Origin: Nodosilinea sp. E11
GTDB lineage: Bacteria > Cyanobacteriota > Cyanobacteriia > Phormidesmidales > Phormidesmidaceae
Direction of reading: 5' to 3'
NCBI RefSeq assembly: GCF_032813545.1
Contig: NZ_CP136514.1
Coordinates: forward strand, 248,001 to 312,000
Length of the DNA: 64,000 nucleotides
Below, piece by piece: positions 1 to 9,563 of this stretch (its first letter is position 1; every line of letters starts with the position of its first letter). The position numbers and the translations under genes are program-made. Under the pieces are notes generated by a model that was given only the letters and a program-made list of their open reading frames with translations, made no database searches and was not told the DNA's origin.

Positions 1-793
1 TTCCTTCACTAATTTTATTGGCAGCCTGGGCAAGATTAATAGCACGACGAGTAAATCCATCTGACATTATATAAATGAGAGTAAACAGGATGATATAGCA
101 AATAATAAAAGTCCAGATCATTCGTTGCAAGATGCCACGTTTAATGTCGCTAAGGTATTCTGCAGTTAAATCTGCACCAATACCAACACCTAAAACAACC
201 TGTCCTTTATCGTCACGCAGAGGGCCATAGGCCGTAATCCATCCTCCCCATTTATCCTTAAAAGGTATTTCAGGTCGATATACTAAAATACCTTTTTCTA
301 AAGACTCGATCATTTGAGGCCTGGCTGCATAAGGCTCTAGAAACTTGGCTGCTTTAGAGGAATCGTAAGCAGACCAAAGATCAACCAGAAAGACAACTTC
401 ATTATTGGTTAATACCGGTTCCCCAGCGCGCCGAGTATCTGCTTGGTTACCTCGTACGAAAGAATAAGGCCATACATCTGGATTAATATCATGAATCTTT
501 TGAAACAACTCCATTTGCTGACGATAGAGAGGATGGTCAGAAAATCCTTGAGCATTGGGGGTGCCCTCGCGGTAAAGAGCTAGAACATCTTTGACATCAA
601 TCTCTTGGGCAGCTGCATTAAGAGCATCATCTAGATTTTTTCGCATCCGTTGCACAGCAATATCTACGGCAAAGTTGTAGAACAGATAAAAGAGCAGGCC
701 GAATGCTCCAGTAAACAAAAGCGTGGAGATAATGAGTAATTTCGCCCTAATGCTGATGAATGCAGCAGGCTTATCTAGCGATTTGTATGCCAT
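1..793 (-). CDS. Membrane sensor protein with HAMP start, C-terminus cut by window edge
   Basis: The reading frame opens at an ATG at 793 (MAYKSLDKPAAF) and stays open to base 1, about 264 residues. It has an N-terminal hydrophobic segment (about residues 20-40), an extracytoplasmic sensor region of about 170 residues, a second membrane segment, and then a stretch (FTRRAINLAQAANKIS) that looks like the start of a HAMP linker. This is the layout of a cyanobacterial histidine kinase, adenylate cyclase or chemoreceptor; the output domain lies outside the window, so which one cannot be decided. The sensor region contains a VLGVGIGADLT stretch, reminiscent of Cache/PAS-like ligand-binding folds. 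The region is AT-richer than the injection-system genes to its right. The family call is inferred from architecture only. Confidence 0.75.
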   Translation of the reverse strand, partial: MAYKSLDKPAAFISIRAKLLIISTLLFTGAFGLLFYLFYNFAVDIAVQRMRKNLDDALNAAAQEIDVKDVLALYREGTPNAQGFSDHPLYRQQMELFQKIHDINPDVWPYSFVRGNQADTRRAGEPVLTNNEVVFLVDLWSAYDSSKAAKFLEPYAARPQMIESLEKGILVYRPEIPFKDKWGGWITAYGPLRDDKGQVVLGVGIGADLTAEYLSDIKRGILQRMIWTFIICYIILFTLIYIMSDGFTRRAINLAQAANKISEG

Positions 794-827
794 AGTTTAA
801 ACCTAATGAGTATGGGATAGAAAGATT

Positions 828-2171
828 TTAGAGATCAAGGTTATCTAAAACGCTATTCCCTCGATTTCGGCGATGCAATCTCCAGTCTAACAAGCTAGTA
901 TTATAGGTTTTACTCATTTTTCGAGTTGCAAAGATAGCAATCAATGAGGATATTAAAGCGCCAGATAGATATAAGTTGCTCTTAATGATATCAAAGCCTA
1001 CAGCCCATCCCAGGACCATAAATAGAGCAATGATAAGCGATCCTAGGATTCCACCCAAGCCAATCATATAGCCATCAATAAAGTTGCTAACTCGTCCACG
1101 TTTTTCCTGGGGAACTATTCCTTCTAATGCTTTTCTTGCGGGTTCATCAATGCCATACTGAATGCTCTTTTGAAGAAAGATACCCACCAAACCACCCAAA
1201 AAAGTAGGGATAAAATACATAATACCTGAGGCCAAAAAAGAAAAAACTGGCTGAATCATGAACACAGATTTGAGTCCGTAGTCTGTGATAACGATTTGAG
1301 CTATAAATTGACTTATGACACCCTCAAGAATAGCTCTAATTATTAGATAAATACTTTGGAAAACTTGATACTGGTAAAAGTCAGGAAATGCAGAAAAAGA
1401 TGTTTGGAAGAAGCAAAAATCTAATATTGTTTCGCAAATAACAATAGCCAACACCGCGGTTGCCAAATATCGAAAAAGATCAATTTCTCGAATAAAATTC
1501 CACCCTTCTATCAAGTTTTTTTGAAAGGGCTCTGATACCAAGAGAGTTGGACGAACTTTAAACTGCGATAATTTGAATCGAAGAACTAAAAAAATACAGC
1601 TATAGATCCCAGCGTTAACAGCTAAGCAGAGGTTGAGCATCACATCATGGGGAATGCTTAATCTTTGCATAGATAATGATGTGATGCCTACAGCGATGAT
1701 TCCTAGAGCATACCCAGCAAAGCCAAAGCTTGAAATTTTAGGCATAAACTTTTTGGATTGGGCAATGCCAAGCATGTCATTAGCAAAGACCCAAAACACT
1801 AGGGTAAATGTTAGCCATTGCTGCTGGGACAGCAAGAAAAGTAGTGATTGACTTAGCCAATTAGGACCATCTACAGAACGAATGGCCTGCAGTAATATAA
1901 AAGAGAAAGTTAATGCCAAGACTATATATTCCATTATTTTGCGACGACTATGGTGATCAATAATTAGAGACTGTAGCCCAGTCACCAATAGCATAAGGAA
2001 CCCATCTATCATCCAAACCCAAATAATTTGATTGACGCCAACATCACTGAGAAAACTGCTGACAGCAATAATTTCTGATAATTTTTGAGCAAAGGCATTG
2101 CCAAACAAAATTAAGCCTAGCCAGATGACAGCACTAGCTTCTCGTGATCGATCTGTAAAATCTGGTGGCAT
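828..2171 (-). CDS. MFS-like multi-pass membrane transporter
   Basis: This 447-residue protein is hydrophobic along nearly its whole length, with about 12 predicted membrane segments separated by short loops, the size and layout of a major facilitator superfamily permease. A basic loop after the second segment (DHHSRRKIMEY) sits where MFS proteins carry their conserved loop motif. Residues about 345-365 (DEPARKALEGIVPQEKRGRV) form the long cytoplasmic loop that often precedes the last helices in the ADP/ATP-carrier-like branch of cyanobacterial MFS proteins. Substrate is not evident. It lies between the membrane sensor and the radical SAM gene on the same strand, 64 bp downstream of the latter, so co-transcription is possible. 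Codon use is AT-rich like its left neighbour. Confidence 0.7.
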   Translation of the reverse strand: MPPDFTDRSREASAVIWLGLILFGNAFAQKLSEIIAVSSFLSDVGVNQIIWVWMIDGFLMLLVTGLQSLIIDHHSRRKIMEYIVLALTFSFILLQAIRSVDGPNWLSQSLLFLLSQQQWLTFTLVFWVFANDMLGIAQSKKFMPKISSFGFAGYALGIIAVGITSLSMQRLSIPHDVMLNLCLAVNAGIYSCIFLVLRFKLSQFKVRPTLLVSEPFQKNLIEGWNFIREIDLFRYLATAVLAIVICETILDFCFFQTSFSAFPDFYQYQVFQSIYLIIRAILEGVISQFIAQIVITDYGLKSVFMIQPVFSFLASGIMYFIPTFLGGLVGIFLQKSIQYGIDEPARKALEGIVPQEKRGRVSNFIDGYMIGLGGILGSLIIALFMVLGWAVGFDIIKSNLYLSGALISSLIAIFATRKMSKTYNTSLLDWRLHRRNRGNSVLDNLDL

Positions 2172-2235
2172 AAATCGGGATTAATGGTGGCAGGAATAGT
2201 TATGCCTGGCGGCATCTAAGTTGATCTAGAGCATT

Positions 2236-3360
2236 CTAGGCTAAATTTGTAAAATCCTCGGCTACATAGTCAGGAGGCTCTTGGTACATAGAAATATCTC
2301 CTTTATACGTCCGGAGAAAAACCTGATTTCCTGGCTCTTTGCTGAGCATATTTTGGGGCGAGATGACAACTTTTCCACCCCCGCCAGGAGCATCGACAAC
2401 ATATTTTGGGACAGCATATCCACTGGTATACCCCTGAAGGCTTTTCATGATATCAAGGCCTCTATCGATAGAAGTGCGAAAGTGCCCTGCTCCTTGTACC
2501 AGATCACATTGGTACAGATAATAAGGACGAACTCGGTTTTTAACTAGTTTATGAACAAGCTTACGCTGAACCTCGGCACTGTCGTTGATACCTGCTAGTA
2601 AAACACTTTGATTTCCAAGGGGGATACCTGCATTGGCCAAGCGCTCTAATGCTTGGCTAACTTCAGTCGTAATTTCCTGAGGATGGTTGGTATGAATATT
2701 GATCCATAGGGGATGAAACTGTTGTAAAAGACTGCATAGTTCAGGTGTGATCCTCTGAGGCAGAAAAATTGGTATCCTAGTGCCGATGCGAATGATTTCG
2801 ATGTGCTTGATGCTTCTGAGCTGACTCAGCAGGTAGTGTATTACCGTGTCTGAAAGTGTCAACGGATCACCGCCGCTGATGAGCACATCGCGAATGCAGC
2901 TATTTCGTCTTAAATAGTCAAGCTGACGTTCGAAATCGGCGATATTAGGAGTTTTATTCCAGTCGCCTACCATGCGGCTGCGGGTGCAATATCGGCAGTA
3001 GCTAGCACATTGGGTTGTGACTAACATCAATACCCGATCTGGATAGCGATGGACAAGACCAAGGACAGGGCTTTGCTCATCTTCAGCTAGGCTATCAGCC
3101 ATCATGCCTGTGAAGCTTTGTAGTTCTCTTCCTAAAGGAATGACTTGGCGTCTAATGGGGCAGTTGGGATTAACTGGATCGATCAGACGAGCAAAGTAAG
3201 GTGTGATATCTACACGAAAGAGATCTTGAGCGTTGAGCCCAGCACGTTCTTCGGGGGTGAGCTGGATGATTTGAGCTAATTCTTCTGCGGAGCTAACTCG
3301 ATTTTTAAGCTGCCAGTGCCAGTCATTCCAATCTGTTTCTGCAACATCTCCCCACCTCAT
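2236..3360 (-). CDS. KamA-family radical SAM protein (lysine 2,3-aminomutase-like)
   Basis: At 374 residues the protein has the usual length of short KamA/EpmB-type enzymes. The N-terminus (MRWGDVAETDWNDWHWQL) matches the family's W-DW-WQL start. A radical SAM cluster motif CX3CX2C (C118, C122, C125 in CASYCRYCTR) follows. Near the C-terminus DAPGGGGKV carries the lysine expected to bind pyridoxal phosphate. Family members use S-adenosylmethionine and PLP to move the amino group of lysine or a related substrate from the alpha to the beta carbon; the actual substrate is not shown by the sequence. The gene begins 48 bp after the last minus-arm CIS gene ends and may be its distal co-transcribed neighbour, but nothing links the enzyme functionally to the injection system. 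Confidence 0.9.
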   Translation of the reverse strand: MRWGDVAETDWNDWHWQLKNRVSSAEELAQIIQLTPEERAGLNAQDLFRVDITPYFARLIDPVNPNCPIRRQVIPLGRELQSFTGMMADSLAEDEQSPVLGLVHRYPDRVLMLVTTQCASYCRYCTRSRMVGDWNKTPNIADFERQLDYLRRNSCIRDVLISGGDPLTLSDTVIHYLLSQLRSIKHIEIIRIGTRIPIFLPQRITPELCSLLQQFHPLWINIHTNHPQEITTEVSQALERLANAGIPLGNQSVLLAGINDSAEVQRKLVHKLVKNRVRPYYLYQCDLVQGAGHFRTSIDRGLDIMKSLQGYTSGYAVPKYVVDAPGGGGKVVISPQNMLSKEPGNQVFLRTYKGDISMYQEPPDYVAEDFTNLA

Positions 3361-3407
3361 CTAATGTATTCCTGTTTCTGTATAAGTTAAGACGGTTGCT
3401 GGATGAA

Positions 3408-3851
3408 TCATGGGGCGACTTCTACTAGAGTGAGGTTGACCACGCTTCTGACGGGGGTGCCATCGGGTAAAAACAAGGTGAGCTTGTAGCTGATGGATTG
3501 AACAAAACAGCGGAGGTATTCTTGGCTGCCCCAAGTGAAAAGATAGATGGGAGGCCGTCCTTTATTCTGTAAAAAATCCACCGATTTTCGAAATTTACTG
3601 ATGTATTCGGTATAGACATTTTGACCAGTTTCGTAGGTATCGAAGACGATATTGGTCAGGCTAAGACGCCAGGGCTCGGAGGAGCCAAAGCTAATTTTTG
3701 GCAGTCCCGTATCGGTCCGAGAGCCCGTCGAACGATTGAGGTTGAGGCTACGGTCAAAAATTAGCTCGGTGGGGTTGAACATAAACTCGATCGTCTCGAG
3801 GATTCGGTTGTCCTCCCGCGCAATGAGCTTGGCTTTGATGGGGTTAGTCAT
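3408..3851 (-). CDS. CIS tube-initiator type protein (Afp7/Pvc7-like, without LysM)
   Basis: This 147-residue protein has the hallmarks of the N-terminal domain of CIS tube proteins such as Afp7/Pvc7: an early FMFNPTELIFDRS stretch, a central PWRLSLTNIVFDTYE block and a late YLRCFVQSISYKLTLFLPDGTPVRS block that includes the typical 'F-pdG-P-RA-v-l' segment. In characterised systems this protein joins the inner tube to the spike complex in the baseplate. Family members often carry a C-terminal LysM domain; here the protein ends right after the tube-like domain (TLVEVAP), so that domain is absent. It is the last structural gene of the minus arm, 11 bp after the giant repetitive gene. The start at 3851 gives the expected N-terminus (MTNPIKAKLI). 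Confidence 0.85.
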   Translation of the reverse strand: MTNPIKAKLIAREDNRILETIEFMFNPTELIFDRSLNLNRSTGSRTDTGLPKISFGSSEPWRLSLTNIVFDTYETGQNVYTEYISKFRKSVDFLQNKGRPPIYLFTWGSQEYLRCFVQSISYKLTLFLPDGTPVRSVVNLTLVEVAP

Positions 3852-3862
3852 GCCGGCGTCCT

Positions 3863-6800
3863 TTATCTAAAACGTTTGGTATAAACTCGTCCATGGCGTT
3901 CTTGCTCAACAGCTAAACGCTGACGCAGAAGTTGGTAAATTTCCTGGGCTAACCGCTCTAGGGTTTCGGCGTTGAGGACATGAGAGCCTAGCTCAGGATC
4001 GGATGTGGCAGAAACTGTGATGAATGGAGTATCGGGGCTGGATTGAATGAGTAGGTCTGTGCCTGTTGAACCTACTGATTTTGTCTGGAAATGACTAGGG
4101 TGATTTCCCCTACTGGAGGAGACTTTTTTGTGGGGCACAGAGAGTTTTCGGTGCGGGGAAGACGACTGAATCGTGCCGGATAAAGTTGGCGGCAGCTGGA
4201 CCGGAGAAGAGAACGATGGAGCTGCGCTGCGCTGGAGGTGCGGCAGTGGGGTGGCCGCAGATGAACCCGATCGCTGAGACGTTACTAAATCGGTCAAGGT
4301 GGTCCACTCAGTGGGCAGGGGCGGCTGTGCCAATTCTGATTTCATGCCTATATCCTTTGCTGCCTGCCGGTCAGGCTCGGCGGGTGAACGGGCTACGGTA
4401 TGGCGCGGTAAAGTTGTGATCAATGGTTGTAGAATACCCATCGGCCGCAAAATTCCTGTGCCCGAATTGGTCGAGGCGGTGGATAGATCGCTAGCCCTCA
4501 TTAAATGGGTTATGGCCGGGGCAATATCTGGCGATGGTTGTAGTGATGTAGACCGCAAGTCAGTCGAAAAATACGATGAGGTCAGCTGTACAGTTGCTCC
4601 AGACTGGCTAAGATCCTCGGCCCGCTGAATCGAGTCGCCCTGAAGCTGCCCTGAGTCTGATGGAATGGGAGATACAGAAGGGTCCAAGGGCGTTGGTTGC
4701 AACGACGAGCCAGCCTGATTAGGCTCTAATACCCGTTGAACTGAATCACCTTGAGGCTGGCCTGGGTCTACTGTTCGCTGGATCGAGTCGTCCTGAAGCT
4801 GACCTGAGCCCAATTGAACTGGGTAGCCAGAAGGGTACAGGGAGGTTGTCGGTGAAGTCGATCCAGACTGTTCGGACTCTAATACCCGTTGAATCGAGTC
4901 GCCCTGAAACTGATCTGAGTCTGATTGAACTGGGGATACAGAAGGGGCCAGATCCATCGGCTGTACCGTTGAGCCAGCCTGGCTAAGATCCGCTGTTCGC
5001 TGAATTGGGTTGCCCTGGATCTGGCCTGAGCTTGATTGAACTGGAGACACAGAAGGGGCGAGGGAGGTTGACTGCGAAGTCACTTCAGACTGTTCGGGCT
5101 CTAATACCCGTTGAATCGAGTCACCCTGAAGCTGACCTGAGTCTGATTGAACTGGGGATACAGAAGGGTTCAGGGAGGTTGGCTGTACAGTCGATCCAGA
5201 TTGGCTAAGAGCCTCGGACCGCTGAATCGGGTTGCCCTGAAACTGACCTGAGCCTGATTGAATTGAGGATACAGAAGGGGCCAGGGATGCTGGTTGCGAC
5301 GTTGAGCTAGCCTGATTGAGCTCTAATACCCGTTGAACTGAATCACCTTGAGGCTGGCCTAGGTCTATTGACCGCTGAATCGAGTCACCCTGACGCTGGC
5401 CTGAGTCTAATTGAATAGGGGATACAGAAGAGTCCAGGGAGATTGTCGATGAAGTCGATCCAGACTGGTTAAGAGCCGCTGTTCGCTGAATCGAGTCGCC
5501 CTGAAGCTGACCTGAGTCTGATTGAATAGGGGATACAGAAGAGTCCAGGGAGGTTGGCTGTACAGTCGATCCAGATTGGCCAAGATCCACTGTTCGCTGA
5601 ACCAAGTCGCACTGGGTCTGTCCTAAGTCTGATTGAACTGGGTACCCAGAAGGGGCCAGGGAGGTTGTCGGTGAAGTCGATCCAGACTGGCTAAGATCCG
5701 CTGTTCGCTGAATCGAGTCGCCCTGAAGCTGACCTGAGTCTGATTGAACTGGGGATACGGAAAGGTCCAGTTCAATCGGTTGTGCCGTTGAGCCAGACTG
5801 GCCAAGATCCGATGTCCGCTGAATCAGGTTGCCCTGAAGCTGACCTGAGCCTGATTGAATTGAGGATACAGAAGGGGCCAGGGACGCTGGTTGCGATGTT
5901 GAGCTAGCCTGATTGGGCTCTAATACCCGTTGAACTGAATCACCTTGAGGCTGGCCTAGGTCTATTGACCGCTGAATCGAGTCACCCTGACGCTTGCCTG
6001 AGTCTGATTGAACTGGGGATACAGAAGAGGCCAGAGAGGTTGGCTGTGCAGTCGATCCAGACTGGCTAAGATCCGCTGTTCGCTGAACCAAGTCGCCCTG
6101 GGTCTGTCCTAAGTCTGATTGAACTGGGGATACAGAAGGGGCCAGGGATGCTAGTTGCGACGTTGAGCCAAACTGATTGAGCTCTAATACCCGTTGAACT
6201 GAATCACCTTGAGCCTGGCTAGGATCCGCTGTCTGCTGAATCGAGTCGCCCTGACGCTGGCCTGAGTCTAATTGAATTGGAAGTACAGAAGGGTTCGAGA
6301 AGGTTGGCTGTGCAGTTGACGACCGACTAAGATCTGCTGTCCGCTGAATCGAGTCGCCCTGATAACCTGAGTCTGATTGAACTGGGGATACGGAAAGGTC
6401 CAGATCCATCGGCTGTGCCGTTGAGCCAGACTGGCCAAGATCCGATGTCCGCTGAATCAGGTTGCCCTGAAGCTGACCTGAGCCTGATTGAATTGAGGAT
6501 ACAGAAGGGGCCAGGGACGCTGGTTGCGACGTTGAGCTAGCCTGATTGGGCTCTAGTACCCGTTGAGCTAAATCACCTTGAGCCTGGCTAAGATCCACGG
6601 TCCGCTGAATCGAGTCGCCCTGAGTCTGTCCTAAGTCTGATTGAGCTGGGGATACAGAAGGGGCCAGAGAGGTTGGCTGTGAAGTCGACCCAGACTGGCT
6701 AAGATCCGCTGTCCGCTGACTCGGGTTGCCCTGAAACTGACCTGAATCTGATTGAATTGGCGATACGGAAAGGTCCAGGGGCACTGGTTGCGACGTTAAA

Positions 6801-8977
6801 CCAGCCCGATTGGGCTCTAATACCCGTTGAACTAAATCACCTTGAGCCTGGCTAAGATCCACGGTCCGCTGAATCGAGTCGCCCTGAGTCTGTCCTAAGT
6901 CTGATTGAGCTGGGGATACAGAAGAGGCCAGGGAGGTTGGCTGTGAAGTCGACTCAGACTGGCTAAGATCCGATGTCCGCTGACTCGGGTTGCCCTGAAA
7001 CTGACCTGAGCCTGATTGAATTGAGGATACAGAGGGGGCCAGGGACACTGATTGCGACGTTGAGCTAGCCTGATTAGGCTCTAGTACCCGTTGAACTAAA
7101 TCACCTTGAGCCTGGCTAAGATCCACGGTCCGCTGAATCGAGTCGCCCTGAGTCTGTCCTAAGTCTGATTGAACTGGGGATACAGAAGAGGCCAGGGAGG
7201 TTGGCTGTGAAGTCGCTCTAGACTGGCTAAGATCCACTGTTCGCTGAATCGAGTCGCCCTGGGTCTGTCCTAAGTCTGATTGAATTGGCGATACGGAAAG
7301 GTCCAGGGGCACTGGTTGCGACGTTAAACCAGCCTGATTGGGCTCTAATACCCGTTGAACTGAATCACCTTGAGCCTGGCTAAGATCCGCTGTCCGCTGA
7401 ATCGAGTCGTCCTGAAGCTGGCCTGATTGAACTGGGGATATGGAAGGATCCAGATCCATCGGCTGTGCCATTGAGCCAGACTGGCTAAGATCCACTGTCC
7501 GCTGACTCGGGTTGCCCTGAAACTGGCCTGAATCTGATTGAATTGGCAATACGGAAAGGTCCAGGGGCATTGGTTGCGACGTTGAACCAGCCTGATTGGG
7601 CTCTAATACCCGTTGAACTGAATCGCCTTGAGCCTGGCTAAGATCCGCTGTCCGCTGAATCGAGTCGTCCTGAAGCTGGCCTGATTGAACTGGGGATATG
7701 GAAGGATCCAGATCCATCGGCTGTGCCGTTGAGCCAGACTGGCTAAGATCCACTGTCCGCTGACTCGGGTTGCCCTGAAGCTGGCCTGAATCTGATTGAA
7801 TTGGCGATACGGAAGGGCTCAGGGGCATTGGTTGCGATGTTGAACCAGCCTGATTGGGCTCTAATACCCGTTGAACTGAATCACCTTGAGCCTGGCTAAG
7901 ATCCGCTGTCCGCTGAATCGAGTCGTCCTGAAGCTGGCCTGATTGAACTGGGGATATGGAAAGGTCCAGATCTATCGGCTGTGCCGTTGAGCCAGACTGG
8001 CCAAGATCCGATGTTCGCTGACTCGGGTTGCCCTGAAGCTGACCTAAGCCTGATTGAATGGGGGATACAGAAGAGTCTAGGAAGGTTGGCTGTGAAGTCG
8101 ATCCAGACTGGCTAAGAGCCACTGTCCGCTGAATCGGGTTGCCCTGAAACTGACCTGAGCCTGATTGAATTAAGGATACAGAAGGGGCCAGGGACGCTGA
8201 TTGCGACGTTGAGCTAGCCTGATTGGGCTCTAGTACCCGTTGAACTAAATCACCTTGAGCCTGGCTAAGATCCACGGTCCGCTGAATCGAGTCGCCCTGA
8301 GTCTGTCCTAAGTCTGATTGAACTGGGGATACAGAAGAGGCCAGGGAGGTTGGCTGTGAAGTCGACTCAGACTGGCTAAGATCCGATGTCCGCTGACTCG
8401 GGTTGCCCTGAAGCTGGCCTGAATCTGATTGAATTGGCGATACGGAAAGGTCCAGGGGCATTGGTTGCGACCTTGAGCCAGTCTGACTGGACTCTCTCCC
8501 CCGCTGAATCGAGTCGCCTTGCAATGGCCCAGATATTGCAATATCTGGCTGAAGCCTTAGGGGTTGGGGAGATAAGGGAAGGTTATCGTTTCGTGCTACA
8601 TCAGCAGGGGTCGCCCCTGACAGAGGCAGCAGTGACGCTGGTGGCATAGTGCCTGGGGCTACGTCCAGCGATCGCTCATTGCGATCAGTAAAGGGGGCGG
8701 AGAAAGCGGTGGTTGGAGGTAACTGGTTAAGGTTAACGGATCGTTGAACCGGCCTAGCTAAAGGCAAAACTGCCGGATCGGCGATCGCGGTACTTTGGCG
8801 CTGGTTAGTCAACTCGGGCTGCTGGTCAGCACCATCGGGAAAACCGGTGGGAAAAAAAATTGTCAAATCAAGAATGCCCAGGGAGCGTGCTCCTAACGGC
8901 TGCCGCCAATGATTTGCCCCGAGGGGATGGTGGTGTCCCAGGGGTCGATCGGCGGCATTGGTAGGGAGTTGAGCCAT
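3863..8977 (-). CDS. Giant repetitive Ser/Gln/Pro-rich CIS-associated protein
   Basis: The 1704-residue protein is low in hydrophobic residues and probably disordered over most of its length. About residues 150-1480 consist of degenerate ~37-residue repeats built from three short modules: a 'SVSPIQSDSGQ' module, an '(I/V)QR-T-x-DLSQ' module and a 'VQRVLEPNQ' module, combined into larger 86-88-residue units. The last ~30 residues form a charged helix (LAQEIYQLLRQRLAVEQERHGR) that resembles the C-terminal helix of the small protein at 9564-9776. The gene lies between a tube-fold gene and the tube-initiator-type gene. No recognisable tape measure protein is encoded elsewhere in the cluster, so this protein could fill that role, or act as a scaffold or cargo adaptor; this is inference. 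Function is unknown. Confidence 0.8.
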   Translation of the reverse strand: MAQLPTNAADRPLGHHHPLGANHWRQPLGARSLGILDLTIFFPTGFPDGADQQPELTNQRQSTAIADPAVLPLARPVQRSVNLNQLPPTTAFSAPFTDRNERSLDVAPGTMPPASLLPLSGATPADVARNDNLPLSPQPLRLQPDIAISGPLQGDSIQRGRESSQTGSRSQPMPLDLSVSPIQSDSGQLQGNPSQRTSDLSQSESTSQPTSLASSVSPVQSDLGQTQGDSIQRTVDLSQAQGDLVQRVLEPNQASSTSQSASLAPSVSLIQSGSGQFQGNPIQRTVALSQSGSTSQPTFLDSSVSPIQSGLGQLQGNPSQRTSDLGQSGSTAQPIDLDLSISPVQSGQLQDDSIQRTADLSQAQGDSVQRVLEPNQAGSTSQPMPLSPSVSPIQSDSGQLQGNPSQRTVDLSQSGSTAQPMDLDPSISPVQSGQLQDDSIQRTADLSQAQGDSVQRVLEPNQAGSTSQPMPLDLSVLPIQSDSGQFQGNPSQRTVDLSQSGSMAQPMDLDPSISPVQSGQLQDDSIQRTADLSQAQGDSVQRVLEPNQAGLTSQPVPLDLSVSPIQSDLGQTQGDSIQRTVDLSQSRATSQPTSLASSVSPVQSDLGQTQGDSIQRTVDLSQAQGDLVQRVLEPNQASSTSQSVSLAPSVSSIQSGSGQFQGNPSQRTSDLSQSESTSQPTSLASSVSPAQSDLGQTQGDSIQRTVDLSQAQGDLVQRVLEPNRAGLTSQPVPLDLSVSPIQSDSGQFQGNPSQRTADLSQSGSTSQPTSLAPSVSPAQSDLGQTQGDSIQRTVDLSQAQGDLAQRVLEPNQASSTSQPASLAPSVSSIQSGSGQLQGNLIQRTSDLGQSGSTAQPMDLDLSVSPVQSDSGYQGDSIQRTADLSRSSTAQPTFSNPSVLPIQLDSGQRQGDSIQQTADPSQAQGDSVQRVLELNQFGSTSQLASLAPSVSPVQSDLGQTQGDLVQRTADLSQSGSTAQPTSLASSVSPVQSDSGKRQGDSIQRSIDLGQPQGDSVQRVLEPNQASSTSQPASLAPSVSSIQSGSGQLQGNLIQRTSDLGQSGSTAQPIELDLSVSPVQSDSGQLQGDSIQRTADLSQSGSTSPTTSLAPSGYPVQSDLGQTQCDLVQRTVDLGQSGSTVQPTSLDSSVSPIQSDSGQLQGDSIQRTAALNQSGSTSSTISLDSSVSPIQLDSGQRQGDSIQRSIDLGQPQGDSVQRVLELNQASSTSQPASLAPSVSSIQSGSGQFQGNPIQRSEALSQSGSTVQPTSLNPSVSPVQSDSGQLQGDSIQRVLEPEQSEVTSQSTSLAPSVSPVQSSSGQIQGNPIQRTADLSQAGSTVQPMDLAPSVSPVQSDSDQFQGDSIQRVLESEQSGSTSPTTSLYPSGYPVQLGSGQLQDDSIQRTVDPGQPQGDSVQRVLEPNQAGSSLQPTPLDPSVSPIPSDSGQLQGDSIQRAEDLSQSGATVQLTSSYFSTDLRSTSLQPSPDIAPAITHLMRASDLSTASTNSGTGILRPMGILQPLITTLPRHTVARSPAEPDRQAAKDIGMKSELAQPPLPTEWTTLTDLVTSQRSGSSAATPLPHLQRSAAPSFSSPVQLPPTLSGTIQSSSPHRKLSVPHKKVSSSRGNHPSHFQTKSVGSTGTDLLIQSSPDTPFITVSATSDPELGSHVLNAETLERLAQEIYQLLRQRLAVEQERHGRVYTKRFR
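4617..8540 (-). repeat. Coding tandem repeats inside the giant CIS-associated gene
   Basis: Base-level repeats of about 111 bp are combined into larger units. The element GTCGTCCTGAAGCTGG recurs at 7406, 7664 and 7922, exactly 258 bp apart (86 codons), with near identity across the unit. Another set starting TCCGCTGAATCGAGTCG is spaced 264 bp (88 codons) at 6601, 6865 and 7129. All spacings are multiples of three, so copies can be gained or lost without breaking the frame. The near identity of neighbouring units indicates recent expansion by slippage or unequal recombination; assemblies from short reads may miscount them. Confidence 0.9.
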
Positions 8978-8998
8978 GGGCGCATCCGGGGCGAGGGG

Positions 8999-9535
8999 TT
9001 AGTTGCTGGAAAAGTAGCCTGATTGGTCGCGGCGCAAATTAGTCGATGCCCCACCGCCGTTGCTCTTAAAGGCGACTTTAACTCCCTCATAGGCCAGGGT
9101 CAGTTCTTCAATGGCCACCGTTGCGCCATCAGCCTGCAGATCGGGGGCTTTCCAGCCTACGGGTACCGCGCCGATTAGCGTCCAGCACTGCATGGTTTCG
9201 CCAGCTTGGTTAAACACCAAAATGTTGAGATTGCGGCGATGGTTTTTGGGTGGCTTCCCGGCAGAGTGCTGGGCCAGCAGCGGCGCAATCCAGTTCCAAA
9301 AGGCGGGGTCGTCACTGAGACCACGGCGTAGGGTAACATCAGAAAACTCGGCCTGCCCGAGGAGAATGCGCTGCTGTTCGTTAACGCCCCCTTCCATCAA
9401 AACCTCTTTTTTAATCTGCACCCCTAGTCCAGCGCATTCGGTAAACGATGCTGTAATCTGGCTGTCGATTTCGACATAGAAGCGATTGGTGGTGACGTAG
9501 TTGAGTCCGTGGGTAACGTTGCCGTTTTTGCTCAT
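8999..9535 (-). CDS. Phage-tail-tube-fold CIS protein (fourth tube paralogue)
   Basis: This 178-residue protein belongs to the T4 gp19-like tail tube family: FYVEIDSQITASFTECAGLG at the N-terminus, a 'VTLRRGLSDDPAFWNW' block and the closing 'VGWKAPDLQADGATVAIEELTLAYEG' segment. It is most like the 10828-11319 protein, which shares the RRGL and WNW motifs, rather than the two shorter tube proteins. In eCIS clusters such extra tube-fold proteins form the tube next to the baseplate. It carries a C-terminal extension of about 20 residues (SNGGGASTNLRRDQ) after the domain. Positioned between the small helix protein and the giant repetitive gene. Confidence 0.9.
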   Translation of the reverse strand: MSKNGNVTHGLNYVTTNRFYVEIDSQITASFTECAGLGVQIKKEVLMEGGVNEQQRILLGQAEFSDVTLRRGLSDDPAFWNWIAPLLAQHSAGKPPKNHRRNLNILVFNQAGETMQCWTLIGAVPVGWKAPDLQADGATVAIEELTLAYEGVKVAFKSNGGGASTNLRRDQSGYFSSN

Positions 9536-9563
9536 AGCAGCAGAATCTGGGGAATAGGGACGT

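Noticed and set aside
2236..3360. KamA-like enzyme as a modification enzyme for the injection system
   Set aside because: Only adjacency and strand support it; the enzyme family is widespread and the substrate unknown.
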